Below, piece by piece: positions 19,711 through 31,282 of a stretch of DNA of 64,000 nt. Where the stretch lies: NCBI GenBank assembly GCA_002104945.1, contig MCFH01000012.1, forward strand, positions 787,501 to 851,500, written 5' to 3'. The first letter of the stretch is position 1. Each line of letters starts with the position of its first letter. The stretch comes from Piromyces finnis (lineage: Eukaryota; Neocallimastigomycota; Neocallimastigomycetes; Neocallimastigales; Neocallimastigaceae). The position numbers were made by a program, and so were the translations under genes. The notes under the pieces were generated by a model. It saw only the letters and a program-made list of their open reading frames with translations. It was not told the origin of the DNA and did no database searches.

Positions 19711-21815
19711 TTATTTTTTTTTTATTTTTATTAAATTTTAGTTATGATTCTTGGTGAAACGTTATTAGGACAAGTAATTAATAATATTCTCGAAAAAATT
19801 TGTGTCTCCCTAGTCATCTGGGGATCCAATAAAAAACTAAAAATTATTGTAAAAAAGAATTTGGAAAATCACTTCAGTAGAAATAGTAAAACATCGGTAA
19901 TGTTTTCACTTTGTTTAGCCTATATTATTTTTGCTGCTGCACTTTTTGCATTAATGGGAGGTTCCTTATCAAGACAAATAGAATGGTCAACAGGTGCTGA
20001 TATTTCAATTTATGCAAACGATTTTCAATATCCTCTACCAGAAGAACAAATAAGAAATATTCTTGAAAAGAAATTGTTTATGGAAGATGATGAAAATCTT
20101 ATTGAGGAATATACCTTTGTTACCTTCCCTCTTTCGAATTATGATGCTATTGTAAGTACTGTCATGTGTCCTGTATCCGGTATTACTTCTAAAGGTGTAC
20201 AAATTTACGGAATAGAACCAAACATTTTAAAAACATTACGTACGGATTATTATATGGTAGAAAATTATGATTATAACTATGTTATTGATAATGATCCTAT
20301 CGCCTCCTTAAACCAAACCATTGATCCTCAAAAAGATTATACGCAATATATACCAGAATTATTTGAATCTATTAATAATGGTAAGGTGACAACAAAGAGT
20401 AAAATTTATTATTATTATCCTTTAAATGCCACTCGAACCTATACTAAAGGTTATCCCATGTTAATTGGTAAGAATTATATCACGGACACCTATTCAGAAT
20501 TAGATGAATGGACCCCCTTAGTTATTGATGGTTATGATAATGATATTTCAGAAGTATATTTAATGAAACCAATTTCTGTATTAAATAAGTTCCCTGGTTT
20601 TACAGGTATATCTAATAGTGCATTAAGTAGTGATTATATAGCCTTTATATCCATGGATCATTACAAAGAATTTATCAATAGAACTTATGAATATCTCTAT
20701 GAAGCCTATCCTGCAGCAAAAAATATTAAACGGTATAAAATTCCTGATCTTGCCTATAAGCGTTATTTATTTATAAAAGTATCGGATAAAGCAACAGACT
20801 TCCAAATTGAAGATATTATTAATAATATTTTAAGATATATTGATGATTCCACTAAATATACCGTTAGTAATTTACGTCATTCTGTAAAATCTACTAATAC
20901 CATTGCTGAATTATTAAATAAAATATTTTACTTTAGTAAGTTGATCTTTTTTCATACATCTCTTTTTTTTCCAATATACACAATATACATATAGATAATA
21001 TTTATAATATATAGTACATTTACTATTATAGTTATATTTAATTTAAATCCACGTATAAATTATTTCTAATATTTTCCATTTTACCATTTATATATAATAT
21101 TTAAAAATTTAAAAATTAATTTTTTTCTTTTTTTTCAATATTTAGTCGCTTTCCTCGGAATATTTATGTGCTCATTTATGTGTTACTTATCTTTTACTGC
21201 TAATCTTAAAGAAAATTCATGGGAATTTGGTATTTTACGTTCTATTGGTTTATCGGTAATTTTATTCAACTGTATTAATACATTCCTCCAAATAAATATA
21301 TAAAAAAATATATTATTAACAAAAAAAAAAAAAAAAATATTTACTATTAATTATTTATAGGCAATTGAAGTCATTAATGTATATATCTATGAAGCCATAT
21401 GTATTATTCTTGCTTGTGTAGTTGTTGGAACAATTATTGGTAATTATTAAATTATAATTATATTCAAATAAATTTAGTAAAATCAATAAAATCAAAAAAA
21501 AAAAAAAAAAAAAAAAAAATCTAATTATCATAAAAAAGATTACTTTATAATTTTTAACAATAATAATAATTTTATATATAAAATAAATGTTTATTTTTTT
21601 TTTTTTCATATTATTCCATAATAGGTGTATGTTCTGCTACTATTCTCACAATGCAATTTAATCTCTTTATGCAATTACCATTCACATTATCATTCCCATT
21701 CTATATGTTCTTTGAAATGGTATTCTTATCCTTAATTGTTGCTATTATTGGTTCATATGTTCCTGGTAAACATTATGCTGAAAAACCAATTAATATCGTT
21801 ATTAAAGGAAAATAA
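16276..21815 (+). CDS. double FtsX-like (ABC3/MacB-type) permease, 16 exons
   Basis: Sixteen exons sum to 3,375 nt (1,124 residues plus stop) with consistent phases: 16276-16427, 16592-16642, 16754-16814, 16954-16971, 17130-17318, 17474-17623, 17750-17867, 17968-18048, 18195-18397, 18548-18748, 18878-19033, 19177-19597, 19742-20935, 21146-21255, 21361-21439 and 21625-21815. The order is a cytosolic N-terminus, one membrane helix (about residues 53-67), a large extracytoplasmic region to about residue 390, and a first FtsX-like membrane block (about 405-500) with FEYGMLRSLG. Central helices, a second outside domain (about 660-980) and a second FtsX block with WEFGILRSIG follow. The paired 'E(Y/F)G(M/I)LRS(L/I)G' motifs are the hallmark of this family. 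Bacterial relatives are permeases driven by a separate ATPase (MacB, LolCDE, FtsEX); no ATPase gene is nearby. Similar proteins occur in other protists and fungi, with unknown substrate. Exon 4 is only 18 nt. Confidence 0.88.
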
Positions 21816-22680
21816 TAGATTCTGATAAAAAAAAAAACTCCAAAAAAACAAAAATATATATATAAATAATCTTTATATAAATTAGATAACATTTTTGATA
21901 CTTTTTTTTTTTCTTTATTAAATATATAGTTTTTTTTTTTTTATTCTTATTTTATAATTTCATAAAATCTTTACTCTAAGTTTAAATATATATATATATA
22001 TTTTTTTTTTTTTTGAATTACAATTACTATATATTATAACATAAAAACATAATAAAAATAGAATCAATTTTGAAATTTTGTATCTATTTCTTTTTCATCA
22101 AACTTTATATAACTTTTTTTTTTTGTTTGTTTTCTTATTTTCTTATTACACAAATAGATATAAACACTCAATAATTAAAAAAAAAAAAAAAGTAATTAAA
22201 TAAAAATAAAATATATATAATAATAATTTTTTTATTATTGTTTTATTATTTCTTCTATATTATAATATTGTTTTTTTTTAAAAAAAAAAAAAAAGATTTT
22301 TAATTACATTTATTATTGTTATTATTATTATTATTATTGTTGTTGTTGTTGTTGTTATATTAAAATTGCTTTTACATCTCAATATAATAGTTTACATTTT
22401 TCGTAACTATTATACTTTTCTTTATATTTATAATTTTTGTATTTTAATGTTGAAATGAATTTTGCTTTAGGTATTATCTATATTTATTTTGCTATTAAAT
22501 TTGTATATATATATATATTTTTTTTATAAAATTCATACATTTTATAAAAAGCTTTTTTTTTTTTTTTTAATTATAAGCATTTTTACGTTTTTATATTTTC
22601 TTTTTAAAAAATAAGGGTAAAAAAAAAAAACGTTTTATTTTAATAAATATTCTATGAAAGAAAGAATGAAAAAAATATTT
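21816..22680. other. convergent intergenic region, no gene seen
   Basis: Lies between the 3' ends of the permease and the cytidylate kinase. A and T homopolymers and short ATT/GTT repeats near 22,316-22,356 are all that is visible. Confidence 0.6.
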
Positions 22681-23818
22681 TTAATACATTGGACCAATGT
22701 TGTCAAAGTATCTCTTAATTCTATCCTTTACTAAAAATCCAATAGTTTCAATTTGTTCTTCCTTATTTAAATCAGTGGTATTGATGGTGAGAGCTCTCTT
22801 TATTGGGGTAGTTAATTCTTTAAATTTAGTTTCATTTTCCTTTAACTCATTACTAATTTGTTCCTTGGTTTTTTTACCGTTTAATTCTTTGAAACGACGT
22901 TCAACACGAACATTGAAATCTGCCTTTAAATTGAAAATTAAATGAGCATCATCAAAAACGTTCTTTCCAGCAGCTCTACCTTCTAAAAGAGTACAGTAAA
23001 TTTTTGGACTTTTATTTTTAACATCTTCACCTTCCTTTTCTAATTCCTTTCTCATTCTTTCTTCGTTAATATATACAAGTCTTCTTTGTTTGTTTTTCAT
23101 AGCTTCAGTAATTTCTGGAATAGAAAGTGCATTTAAAACATCTTTATCTGGAATTTCACAATCATTAATTTGTTTGGTGACATCCTTGTCATCCATTAAA
23201 ACTTTGTAGGAATCGTCATCTTTTTCATAAATGAAATCAAATTCGGTATTTTTAGCTAATTCACTAATTTTTACAGCATTAGCTGGTGAAACTTCAAGAT
23301 TATTGTATCTACATTTTAAAAGTAACTATAACAATTACATAATACAAATCCAATATTTTTATTATTATTATTATTTAAAGTAGTATATATATATATATAA
23401 ACGTAGTAAGTACAAATTTTTTTTTTTTTTACAATTTAAAAAAAATATTAATGAAATAATTAATATTGACGTTAATAACATTAATTCATTCAATAAAACT
23501 TTTCAAAATAAAAATTTATATATTATTTAAAAGAAAATATAAAGTATATATATATATATAACCTACAGCTCTGTAAATAGCTTGAGAATCAACCCAATTA
23601 AAACCAAGTTTTTTGGAAACACCCTTTGAAATTTCAGATTTACCAGTAGCAGCTGGACCATCAATAACAAAACTAAGTTGGTGAACTGGTGGTAATCTTT
23701 CAGTCTTTGATAAGTAACTCTTTAAAGCAACTAAGCTAACAGTATTTAAATTAAATAATGGATGGAGAGCTAATCTTTGATTTAAAAGAGAAGAAGTGGA
23801 AGATAATAAAGAATTCAT
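22681..23818 (-). CDS. prokaryote-type cytidylate kinase with N-terminal extension
   Basis: Two exons, 23818-23567 and 23325-22681, join in phase at GCT|GTAGGT and give 298 residues. The enzyme would phosphorylate CMP/dCMP with ATP. A Walker A loop DGPAATGKS lies at residues 53-61, followed by GFNWVDSQAIYRA and an LEGRAAGKNVFDDAHL segment near two thirds of the chain. These match the bacterial/archaeal cytidylate kinase family, not the eukaryotic UMP/CMP kinase (Ura6). Bacterial members are about 225 residues and begin just before the P-loop. Here about 48 extra residues precede it, with Ser/Leu/Arg/Lys and no acidic residue before position 40, which could be an organelle presequence. In bacteria the motif is GRDIG; here it is GRAAG, closer to archaeal forms. 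Codon use is somewhat richer in G+C than in IFT140. Kinase family is clear; exact substrate and compartment are inferred. Confidence 0.82.
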
Positions 23819-24313
23819 TTTTAAATATTATATTGTTATTACTATTCTTTTTTAAGATTGAGTTTATTTCTATATATAGTATTAAAAAATATATATATTA
23901 AAACTATTGATGTTTTATTAATCTTTGCTTTTTTTTTTTTTTTTTGAAAATGAAAAAAACGAAAAAAAAAAAAACGAAAATAACGAAAATTTAATTTATA
24001 ATATATTAAAATTCAATTAAATTTTGATTTTCAATATATTTTTATATATGATCCAATATATTAATTTTAAAATGTTTTTTTCCCTTCATTTGTGGAAGAC
24101 TTTTTTTCTTTTATTTCTTTAAAAAGAATTGTCACTTTTTATTCTTTAAATGTTAAAAGAAAAAAGTATGTTTTATATCTTTTTGCGATTAGAATTAAAA
24201 TTTCATTTTATATTTCATCTTTATATTCATTCCCATTATAATTTATTATTTTTTTCATTAAAAAACTTTTATTTTTTGACACTTAATGTGACAATGTAAC
24301 TGGGAAAAACGAC

Positions 24314-24344
<31 letters not shown>

Positions 24345-26039
24345 TGTTATTTTAATAATGAAAAACAAAAAAAACATAAAATTAAAACATTCCTTATTGT
24401 ATATGTAAAGGAAATAAAAAAAAGTACTTAATATTTAATAAAGAAAAAATGATATTAAAAAAAAAAAAGGTTTTTTAAACTTGATTCTGGTTTTAACTTC
24501 TTTTTATATTTTTTTTTAGCATTTTATATATAATCTTCCTTTCAATAAGTTTAGTTTTCTTATAATTCTCACATTACAACTCTTCACAATTCAATAGTAA
24601 TAAAAAGTTGTTGTTTTTTTTAATCAAAGATTAATAAAAATTATAAAAATCTTAAATAAGTGGAAAAATTGATAGAATTCTTTTTTATAAAAAAAAAAAA
24701 AAGGAATTGATAATAATAAAAATAAAATAGAATGAAAGGAAATGAAATGTAATAAAAGGAAAATGTAATCAAAGGAAATGAAAGGAAAGGAAATAGAAAA
24801 ATAGTTTACAAGGAAATTCAAATAACTAGTATCCTTTTATACTTTTATTTATGGGTTTTATTATAAAATAAAGATGTAGAGTATATTATAAAAGAAATAA
24901 AAAAAAAATACTAATAATATAAATTATAATGTTAAAAAACCGTTTTAAAATAGATTGTCAAAGTATTTTTGGAATATAACTTTTTTTTTAAAAAAAAAAA
25001 AAAAAAATATTCATTGTATCCCATAAAAAATAAGAAATAAGAATGATAACTATAGATACGAAAAAAAAAAAAATAACTTTATATAAAAATATTTAATAAA
25101 AACTTTATTATTATTAATCTATTTATACAAAATATTAATATAGATCTATAAAAGTTAACTTTAATTATTTATATAATTATTTTTTTTAATAGCATCATCA
25201 TTATATGTAAAAGATATTAAAAATAGTTAGGTATATTAAAGGTTTTATATACATAACTATTATACATACTATCTTTTTTTCCATTTCCTCTCTTTTCTTT
25301 CTTTCTTCATCTATTTATATATAATAGATATTTTATAATTCTATTATTATATCATTTATATAATAAAATATATATATATATATTTTATAAATCCTTTTTT
25401 CTATTTTTATTATTTAAAGTTTAAACTCGAAAAAGGAGATTACATTAAAGGTTTTTTTTTTTTATATGAATGTATTGTATCCATCGAAATAGATAAATGA
25501 ACTTTAAATAATATTACTTTATAGGATTTAAAATATCAAAAAATAAAAAAAAAAAAAAGTATTTTTATAATAATAAAAATAAATATTTCAATTTAGAATT
25601 AATTATTTAAATAAATATATATTTGTGTTGGTGAATATTGATTTAATATTATAGTTTTTACATTTTCTAATTATTAGAATTTTAATTATTATTATTATTT
25701 TATCTTTTCCATTATTCATCCCTTTATTATTATGAACAAATTTATATTATTCTTTTTATTTTTTTATTTTTTTATTTTTTTTTTAATTTTTGATCTCTTT
25801 TATACATCATAATCTTAGTATTCATCGATAATAATTATTATTCCTTTTTTAATAGAAAAAAGAAAACTTTGATTAAAAGGTAAAATATCAAAAAAACTGA
25901 TTCAGGAATTCTAAAATATAAAAAATGATGTTAGTAAAAATAATGACTTTAATATGCCTTTTTTTTTTTTATTATTATCTAGTTTTATAATAAAAAAATT
26001 AGATTATTGTTTTAAAAAGTTGAAAATTGTATTAATAAA
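23819..26039. promoter_or_regulatory. divergent intergenic region between the kinase and the MDM1-like gene
   Basis: About 2.2 kb holding both promoters. A/T tracts predominate, with a 27-nt T run near 24,319. No open frame with protein-like composition was found on either strand. Confidence 0.4.
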
Positions 26040-26972
26040 ATGTCTTTTTTATACAAGCCATGGACTTCTGAATATCAGGTTTAATATCAAAAAAAAAAAA
26101 AAATTTTTATATAGAATATTTCAAAACACCAAATTATTATTATATAGATATGAATTTGGATTAATTAGTTAAATATAAAAGAAATCTTTAATCATGATCA
26201 TGTTTTATATTTTTCTTTTATTCCTTATTATTATGATTTTTAACTAATTGAAATTAAAAAAAAAAAAAAAAAATTTTTTTAAAACTTTTTTATTTCTTTT
26301 TGTAAATGATAGAGTCAATACACATGGAAATTAAGAAATCAATTTCGAAAACCACAAGATATATTGGAAAAACATCTTGAAGAATTAAAACAATTACAAG
26401 ATGAAAATTTCAAAAAACTATCATCCTTAGAAGAAACCTTAAAAAATAAATTTATACCAGAAGATGATGAATTATATATTACAGAGAAAAAAATTAAAAA
26501 AGAAGAAAGTTTAGTCTTACCAAAACTTTCTGATAGTGGAAATAATATTACTAAAGCTGAAAATGTTGAACTTCCACCAATAAAAAGACCTTCATCTGCA
26601 TCATCAAATAAAGGTTCAAAAGCAGGAGATGTTGGTGTAAAGGAAGAAGTAAAACATAAAGAAATTAATGAACAAATAAATGCTTTAATTAGTCATTATA
26701 GAGGAGATGGATATGGAAATAAACCATTTATTGGAAATAAACCAACTTCCTTTGAATATGAAAAGATGAAAAAAATTCCAACTTCAAAAACAACAATTAA
26801 GGTATGAAAAAGAAAAAAAATATATTATAAATTCTTTTTTATTTTTTTTTTTTTTTTTTTCTAGATAAACCGATTCAAAATATATATATAAATATACACT
26901 TGGCATTACATTTTGATTTATGTATAAAGCAAATATATATATAAAGAAAAAAAAATAATATTAAATACTTTA

Positions 26973-27030
<58 letters not shown>

Positions 27031-27111
27031 AAAAAATACGAAATATTCATTAAAAAGTAATTATTAAATTAATATTTTTTTTTCCCTTTCTTTATTCTTT
27101 ATATATATATA

Positions 27112-27142
<31 letters not shown>

Positions 27143-27658
27143 AATTTCGATGAAAACTTAAAAGAAAAACGTGCTAAAATATATGATGCTTATAGAAAAG
27201 AAATTGATTTAAGAAGACTAAAACATTTATTCCCCTACGTTAACTTTGATGAGCTTAACTATAATGCTCAAACTCAAACTTATGATGATGGTATTATTAG
27301 TGGTACCTACCTTTCAGAATATGGTTCTCAATATGTTAATTGGAATCATCCACCTTTCCCATATTCTAGACGTTTTGATAGATGTGCCAAAAAAATTGCT
27401 GAAAAATACGAAAATAATGTTGGTACTTCCACTTTAGAAGATAAAGAAAATAATATTATTAGTAATTCAATTACTTCCTTATCAAAAAATATTGATAAAT
27501 TAGGTTTAAATGATGAAGATTTAGAAATATGTGAAAAATGTAATGGTTATTTTATTAAGAGAGACAATGGTAAAGTTAAAAGTGACGTTTCAGTTAAATC
27601 TTCCACTACCACGAATACCGAAAAAATTGTAAAGTTTGATAAACAACCACCAAAATAG
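26040..27658 (+). CDS. MDM1/SAXO-like microtubule-associated protein
   Basis: Three exons, 26040-26078, 26313-26801 and 27143-27658, give 347 residues with consistent phase. The first exon ends in TSEYQ and splices to SQYTWK, creating the motif SEYQSQYTWK (residues 10-19). A second copy, SEYGSQYVNW, lies at about residues 234-243 and is followed by HPPFPYSRRFDRC. In animal MDM1, repeats of the type SEYQ-x-x-F-x-W-K bind microtubules, and the protein limits centriole duplication; SAXO proteins have related repeats. The middle is Lys/Glu-rich and helical (residues 30-130), then Ser/Lys-rich. A lone CEKC pair sits near the C-terminus. A basal-body or axonemal role is likely in a zoospore-forming fungus, but the assignment rests on short motifs. 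A start further upstream is unlikely, since preceding sequence is pure A/T. Confidence 0.65.
26975..27029. repeat. (ATT)n microsatellite in intron 2 of the MDM1-like gene
   Basis: About 18 units of ATT/TTA between exons 2 and 3. Confidence 0.95.
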
Positions 27659-28139
27659 ATAAAAAAATAATATATTTATAAATCTATATTAACAATCTCT
27701 TTTGTTCTTTTGTTTTTTTAGTATTTTTGTTTTTGTGTTTGTTTTTGTTTTTTTAATAATAAAAAATTATTGTCACAAATAGATTAGAATTATAGATTAT
27801 TATTATAATCTATATAAACTTTTAAGGAATTATCATTTATTTTTTTTTTTTATCCTTATTAAACATAATTATAAATAAATAATTAATTAAAAGAAAAAAA
27901 AATAGTAATAAATGAATAAATATAAACTTTTTTTTTTTTTTTTTTTATAAAGAAAAATACTAAATATAATATTTTTTTAATGAAAAGGTTTTTTTTTAAT
28001 GAAAAGGTTTTTTTTTTAAAAAAAAATATACTTTTCTTTATTTTTTTTTTTTTTATTTGATAAAAAGAAAAATATAAAAATTAATATCTCTATTGGTTTT
28101 AAAGTTAATTATAGTTCGAAAAAATTGAATAGTAACTAC

Positions 28140-28178
<39 letters not shown>

Positions 28179-28218
28179 TTAAAAGAAGATAATATATAAA
28201 AATTCTACATGAAATAAA
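27659..28218. other. convergent intergenic region
   Basis: Lies between the MDM1-like gene and RPB9 3' ends. It includes a tandem pair 'ATGAAAAGGTTTTTTTT' near 27,980-28,015 and an (ATT)n run at about 28,146-28,178. No gene seen. Confidence 0.6.
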
Positions 28219-29334
28219 TTAAGCGTCAAACCAACGATGACCACAATCCTTATTACAGCAAGCAAAGTACAATCTCATAGAAGTATCAGCACGTCTTGAA
28301 CGAGATTGGAAGTATACAGCTATTAAAATGGATTTGATTAATTATTTAAAAAAAAAAATAATAAAAAAATATTTTAGGAAAATGTCGTTAAATTAATATT
28401 TATATTATGTAAAAAAAAAAATAAATATTATATATATATTTAAATGAGAGTTTACCCTCTATTTATTAGCAATTATACAAATTTTGATATTTGAAATTCA
28501 TTTGATACATTTTATTTGGTATATATATATTAAGATTATTATATTGTTATCATTTTTTTTTTCATTTATATATATAAAAAAAAAAAAAATTTAAAATTAG
28601 TATTGTAAAATATTATATCTTTATTTCTTGTATTTATTAACTTTTTTTTTTTTTCTTCTTCTTTCCAAAATATAATTTGTTATTTACCTTCATGTCCACA
28701 TTTTGGACATGGATGATTATTATCACGAGGATAAGTTGGATCTGCACTAAGATCAGTAATTACCATAGTTTCTTCACTTTATATGGATAAAAAAATATAA
28801 TTAATTATTATATTGATATTGACCAAGGATTTAATAATTGTTGTGGATATTTAAAAATAAAAAATAGATTTTTTAATTTAAAAATAATTTGAAATTATTA
28901 TCATTAAAATTTCATTAATAATAAAAAAAGAGGAGATATAAAGAACTGAAATTTATATTTGTATATATATTATATTATTTTATTTTCCTAGTGTAATTGA
29001 ATTTTAAACAACTTTTTTTTTTAAAAAAAAAATAATTCTCTTTAACAATTTGATGATAGATATTTACATTGGAATATGTTGAACTTCATGTCTATATACA
29101 CATTGGTTATCAGCTTCTTCTTGGTGTTCACAATTTCTACAAGCGTATAATAATTGTTTGTTTAAAGGATCTTCTTTTGGATATAAAAGATTATTACTTT
29201 TGAATTTGATTTTAAAAAAAAAATTATTATATAATATATTCTTAATAATTGACCCAATAATAAAATATAAAGTATATATAATTGAAATTATTAATAATAT
29301 TATACCATTCAGCACAGAAATGAAATGAAGCCAT
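28219..29334 (-). CDS. RPB9: DNA-directed RNA polymerase II subunit RPB9
   Basis: Four exons, 29334-29306, 29196-29068, 28776-28688 and 28319-28219, give 115 residues, the usual length for Rpb9. The N-terminal zinc ribbon uses Cys7, Cys10, Cys29 and Cys32 (FCAEC and YACRNC, with [15 protein letters not shown] between). The C-terminal zinc ribbon has PCPKCG at 75-80 and a second Cys cluster at 103-108 ending CGHRW, as in TFIIS-like ribbons. Between them is the conserved linker [12 protein letters not shown]. Rpb9 sits on the lobe/jaw of RNA polymerase II and affects start-site choice, fidelity and cooperation with TFIIS. The first exon codes only nine residues plus a split Cys codon; the conserved CxxC is created by splicing. 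The identity is secure. Confidence 0.96.
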
Positions 29335-31282
29335 CAGATATAAATATATATATTATCTTTTTAATTCAAAATTTCTATTAAATATTATTTACAAATTTTT
29401 AAATGGATTGAATTGAAAAAAATAAAATGTTCTAAAAAGTTTGAAAAATAAAAAAAAAAATTTTTTTTATTTTATTTTATAATAAATTCTAAATTTAAAC
29501 TTTTCTAATATTAAAAATTTTTTTATTAAGTTGGCAATAAAAGAAAAGGAAAAAAAGTAGGGATTAAAAGAATATTAAAAGAATAGGTATATATATCAAA
29601 ACTATGGGATTTTGTTTTTTATTTTGTTTTTTTTCTTTTATAAATAATGTATATGTAATTGAAAAGTAAATGTTTTCTTCTTATCTTTAAAACTATATAT
29701 ATATATATATTCAGAACCTATAAATATATATAAATTATACCTCGATATCAAGGGTTTAAAACTTTATGTAAAACTATCATAAAGAAAAATGATAAAATAT
29801 TAAAAGGCTTTAAATATTTCCTTTCATGAATAGCTTATGGGAATAAACTTTCCATTATGATAATGTCTATACCTTGATTAAAAAATAATTTAAAAAAAAA
29901 AAGGTTTAAAATCAAATATAAAAAATGAAAATTTTTTAAAAATATATAAAAGCTTAGTAATGACTATTAAAAGAATAGAAATACTTTATAAATAACTCGA
30001 TATAATTTGATACGTTGACCTTTGTGTGTGAAAATTCTTTTTATTCCTTTAAATGGTTATTGTCCTTTCCTAATTGAAAGGACTAGTTGGAATGATTTTT
30101 TTTTTTTTTTTTTGTTAGAATAATCTAATATTTGAACTAGACAAATTGTAAAAAAGAATTTACTTATATTTAGTGACATTCCGTACTGTACAACAATTCA
30201 TCAAGGTTAAATCCAACATTAATGACACCCACTTTTGTTCTATGGACAAAAAATTTGGTCAAATTGAAATTGAATCCGTTAATTTTTTAAACAACATTTC
30301 CATCTAACGAATCCTCCTTTTTTTTTACTTTTAATAGTTGTCATCATAGAAAGAAACATCATTGTATAATAAAAAAAAAAAAAAAAAAAAAAAAAAAAGA
30401 ATTATCTCTTACATAGTTATTAGTTGAACATTAGCTATACTCTTTATCTAAAAAAAAAACGAAATTAAATATATATATTTAAAAAAAAAAAAAAAAAAAA
30501 CAGTTCTAAAACAATACACTTTAAACATACCAAAAATTATACACCTTCATTTTTAAAAAAAGTTTTTTTTTTTTTTTTGATTATTTTATTAAAATATGTC
30601 AATTTTATTAATATTTTTAAAAATTCTTACTTTCTTTATGGATTTAATATAGTAGGGTAAAGGATAGTTTTTTTTTTTTTCTTTTTTTTTTTTCTTTTAT
30701 ATATTATTATTGTGTATTAAATAATCCAGAAAAAAAAAAAAAAAGAGATAGGATAGGAATGTCAAAGAAAATAAGAAAAATTTAAAATTATTATAAAATT
30801 TTCTTCTTTCTATAAATAGTCTTTTTTTTTTTTATAATTATTTAATGATGAATTTTTTATACAAGATAAAAAAAAATGTTGATAATTATAATTGTCTTTA
30901 ATTTTTATGCTTTTGCCTATTATCCAATTTTATTAGATTTTCAAATATAATTGCTAATAGTTATATTTTTCGTTTTTTTTTTTTTTTTCATTTCATATTA
31001 TTTGCATTAGATAATTTGTAAAATTATCTTTTTTTTTTCTCTTATTTTACCTTTCTTTTTAGGTTTTTTTTTTATAAATTGTTTTCTTTAAATTTTCTTT
31101 TTGACTACTATTAATTATTAAATAAATTATTTATTAACGAATAGTACTTTTTTATATATTTTATGCATTATTATTTATGGTTTTTTGTCATTTTTTTCAA
31201 AAAACTTTTTAGGCTTTCAAATGATAATATTGAATTATTTTTTTTTTTTGATTTTCTTTGTCTTTTTGATGGTTTAATTAAT
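29335..31282. other. intergenic region between RPB9 start and UAP1 3' end
   Basis: Both neighbours are on the minus strand, so this holds the RPB9 promoter and the UAP1 3' flank. Most is A/T tracts. The segment 30,000-30,320 is clearly richer in G+C and contains a perfect 8-bp hairpin (GTCCTTTC, six-base loop, GAAAGGAC at 30,062-30,083) and a short protein-like open frame (listed separately). Confidence 0.5.
30152..30307 (+). pseudogene. short protein-like remnant, origin unknown
   Basis: A 51-codon open stretch with no usable start ATG reads, in part, VTFRTVQQFIKVKSNIND and FGQIEIESVNFLNN before a TAA. Its amino-acid mix is balanced, unlike chance frames in this DNA. The opposite strand is also partly open, so the direction is uncertain. 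It could be a decayed gene or element fragment, or simply a less A/T-rich spacer. Confidence 0.25.
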
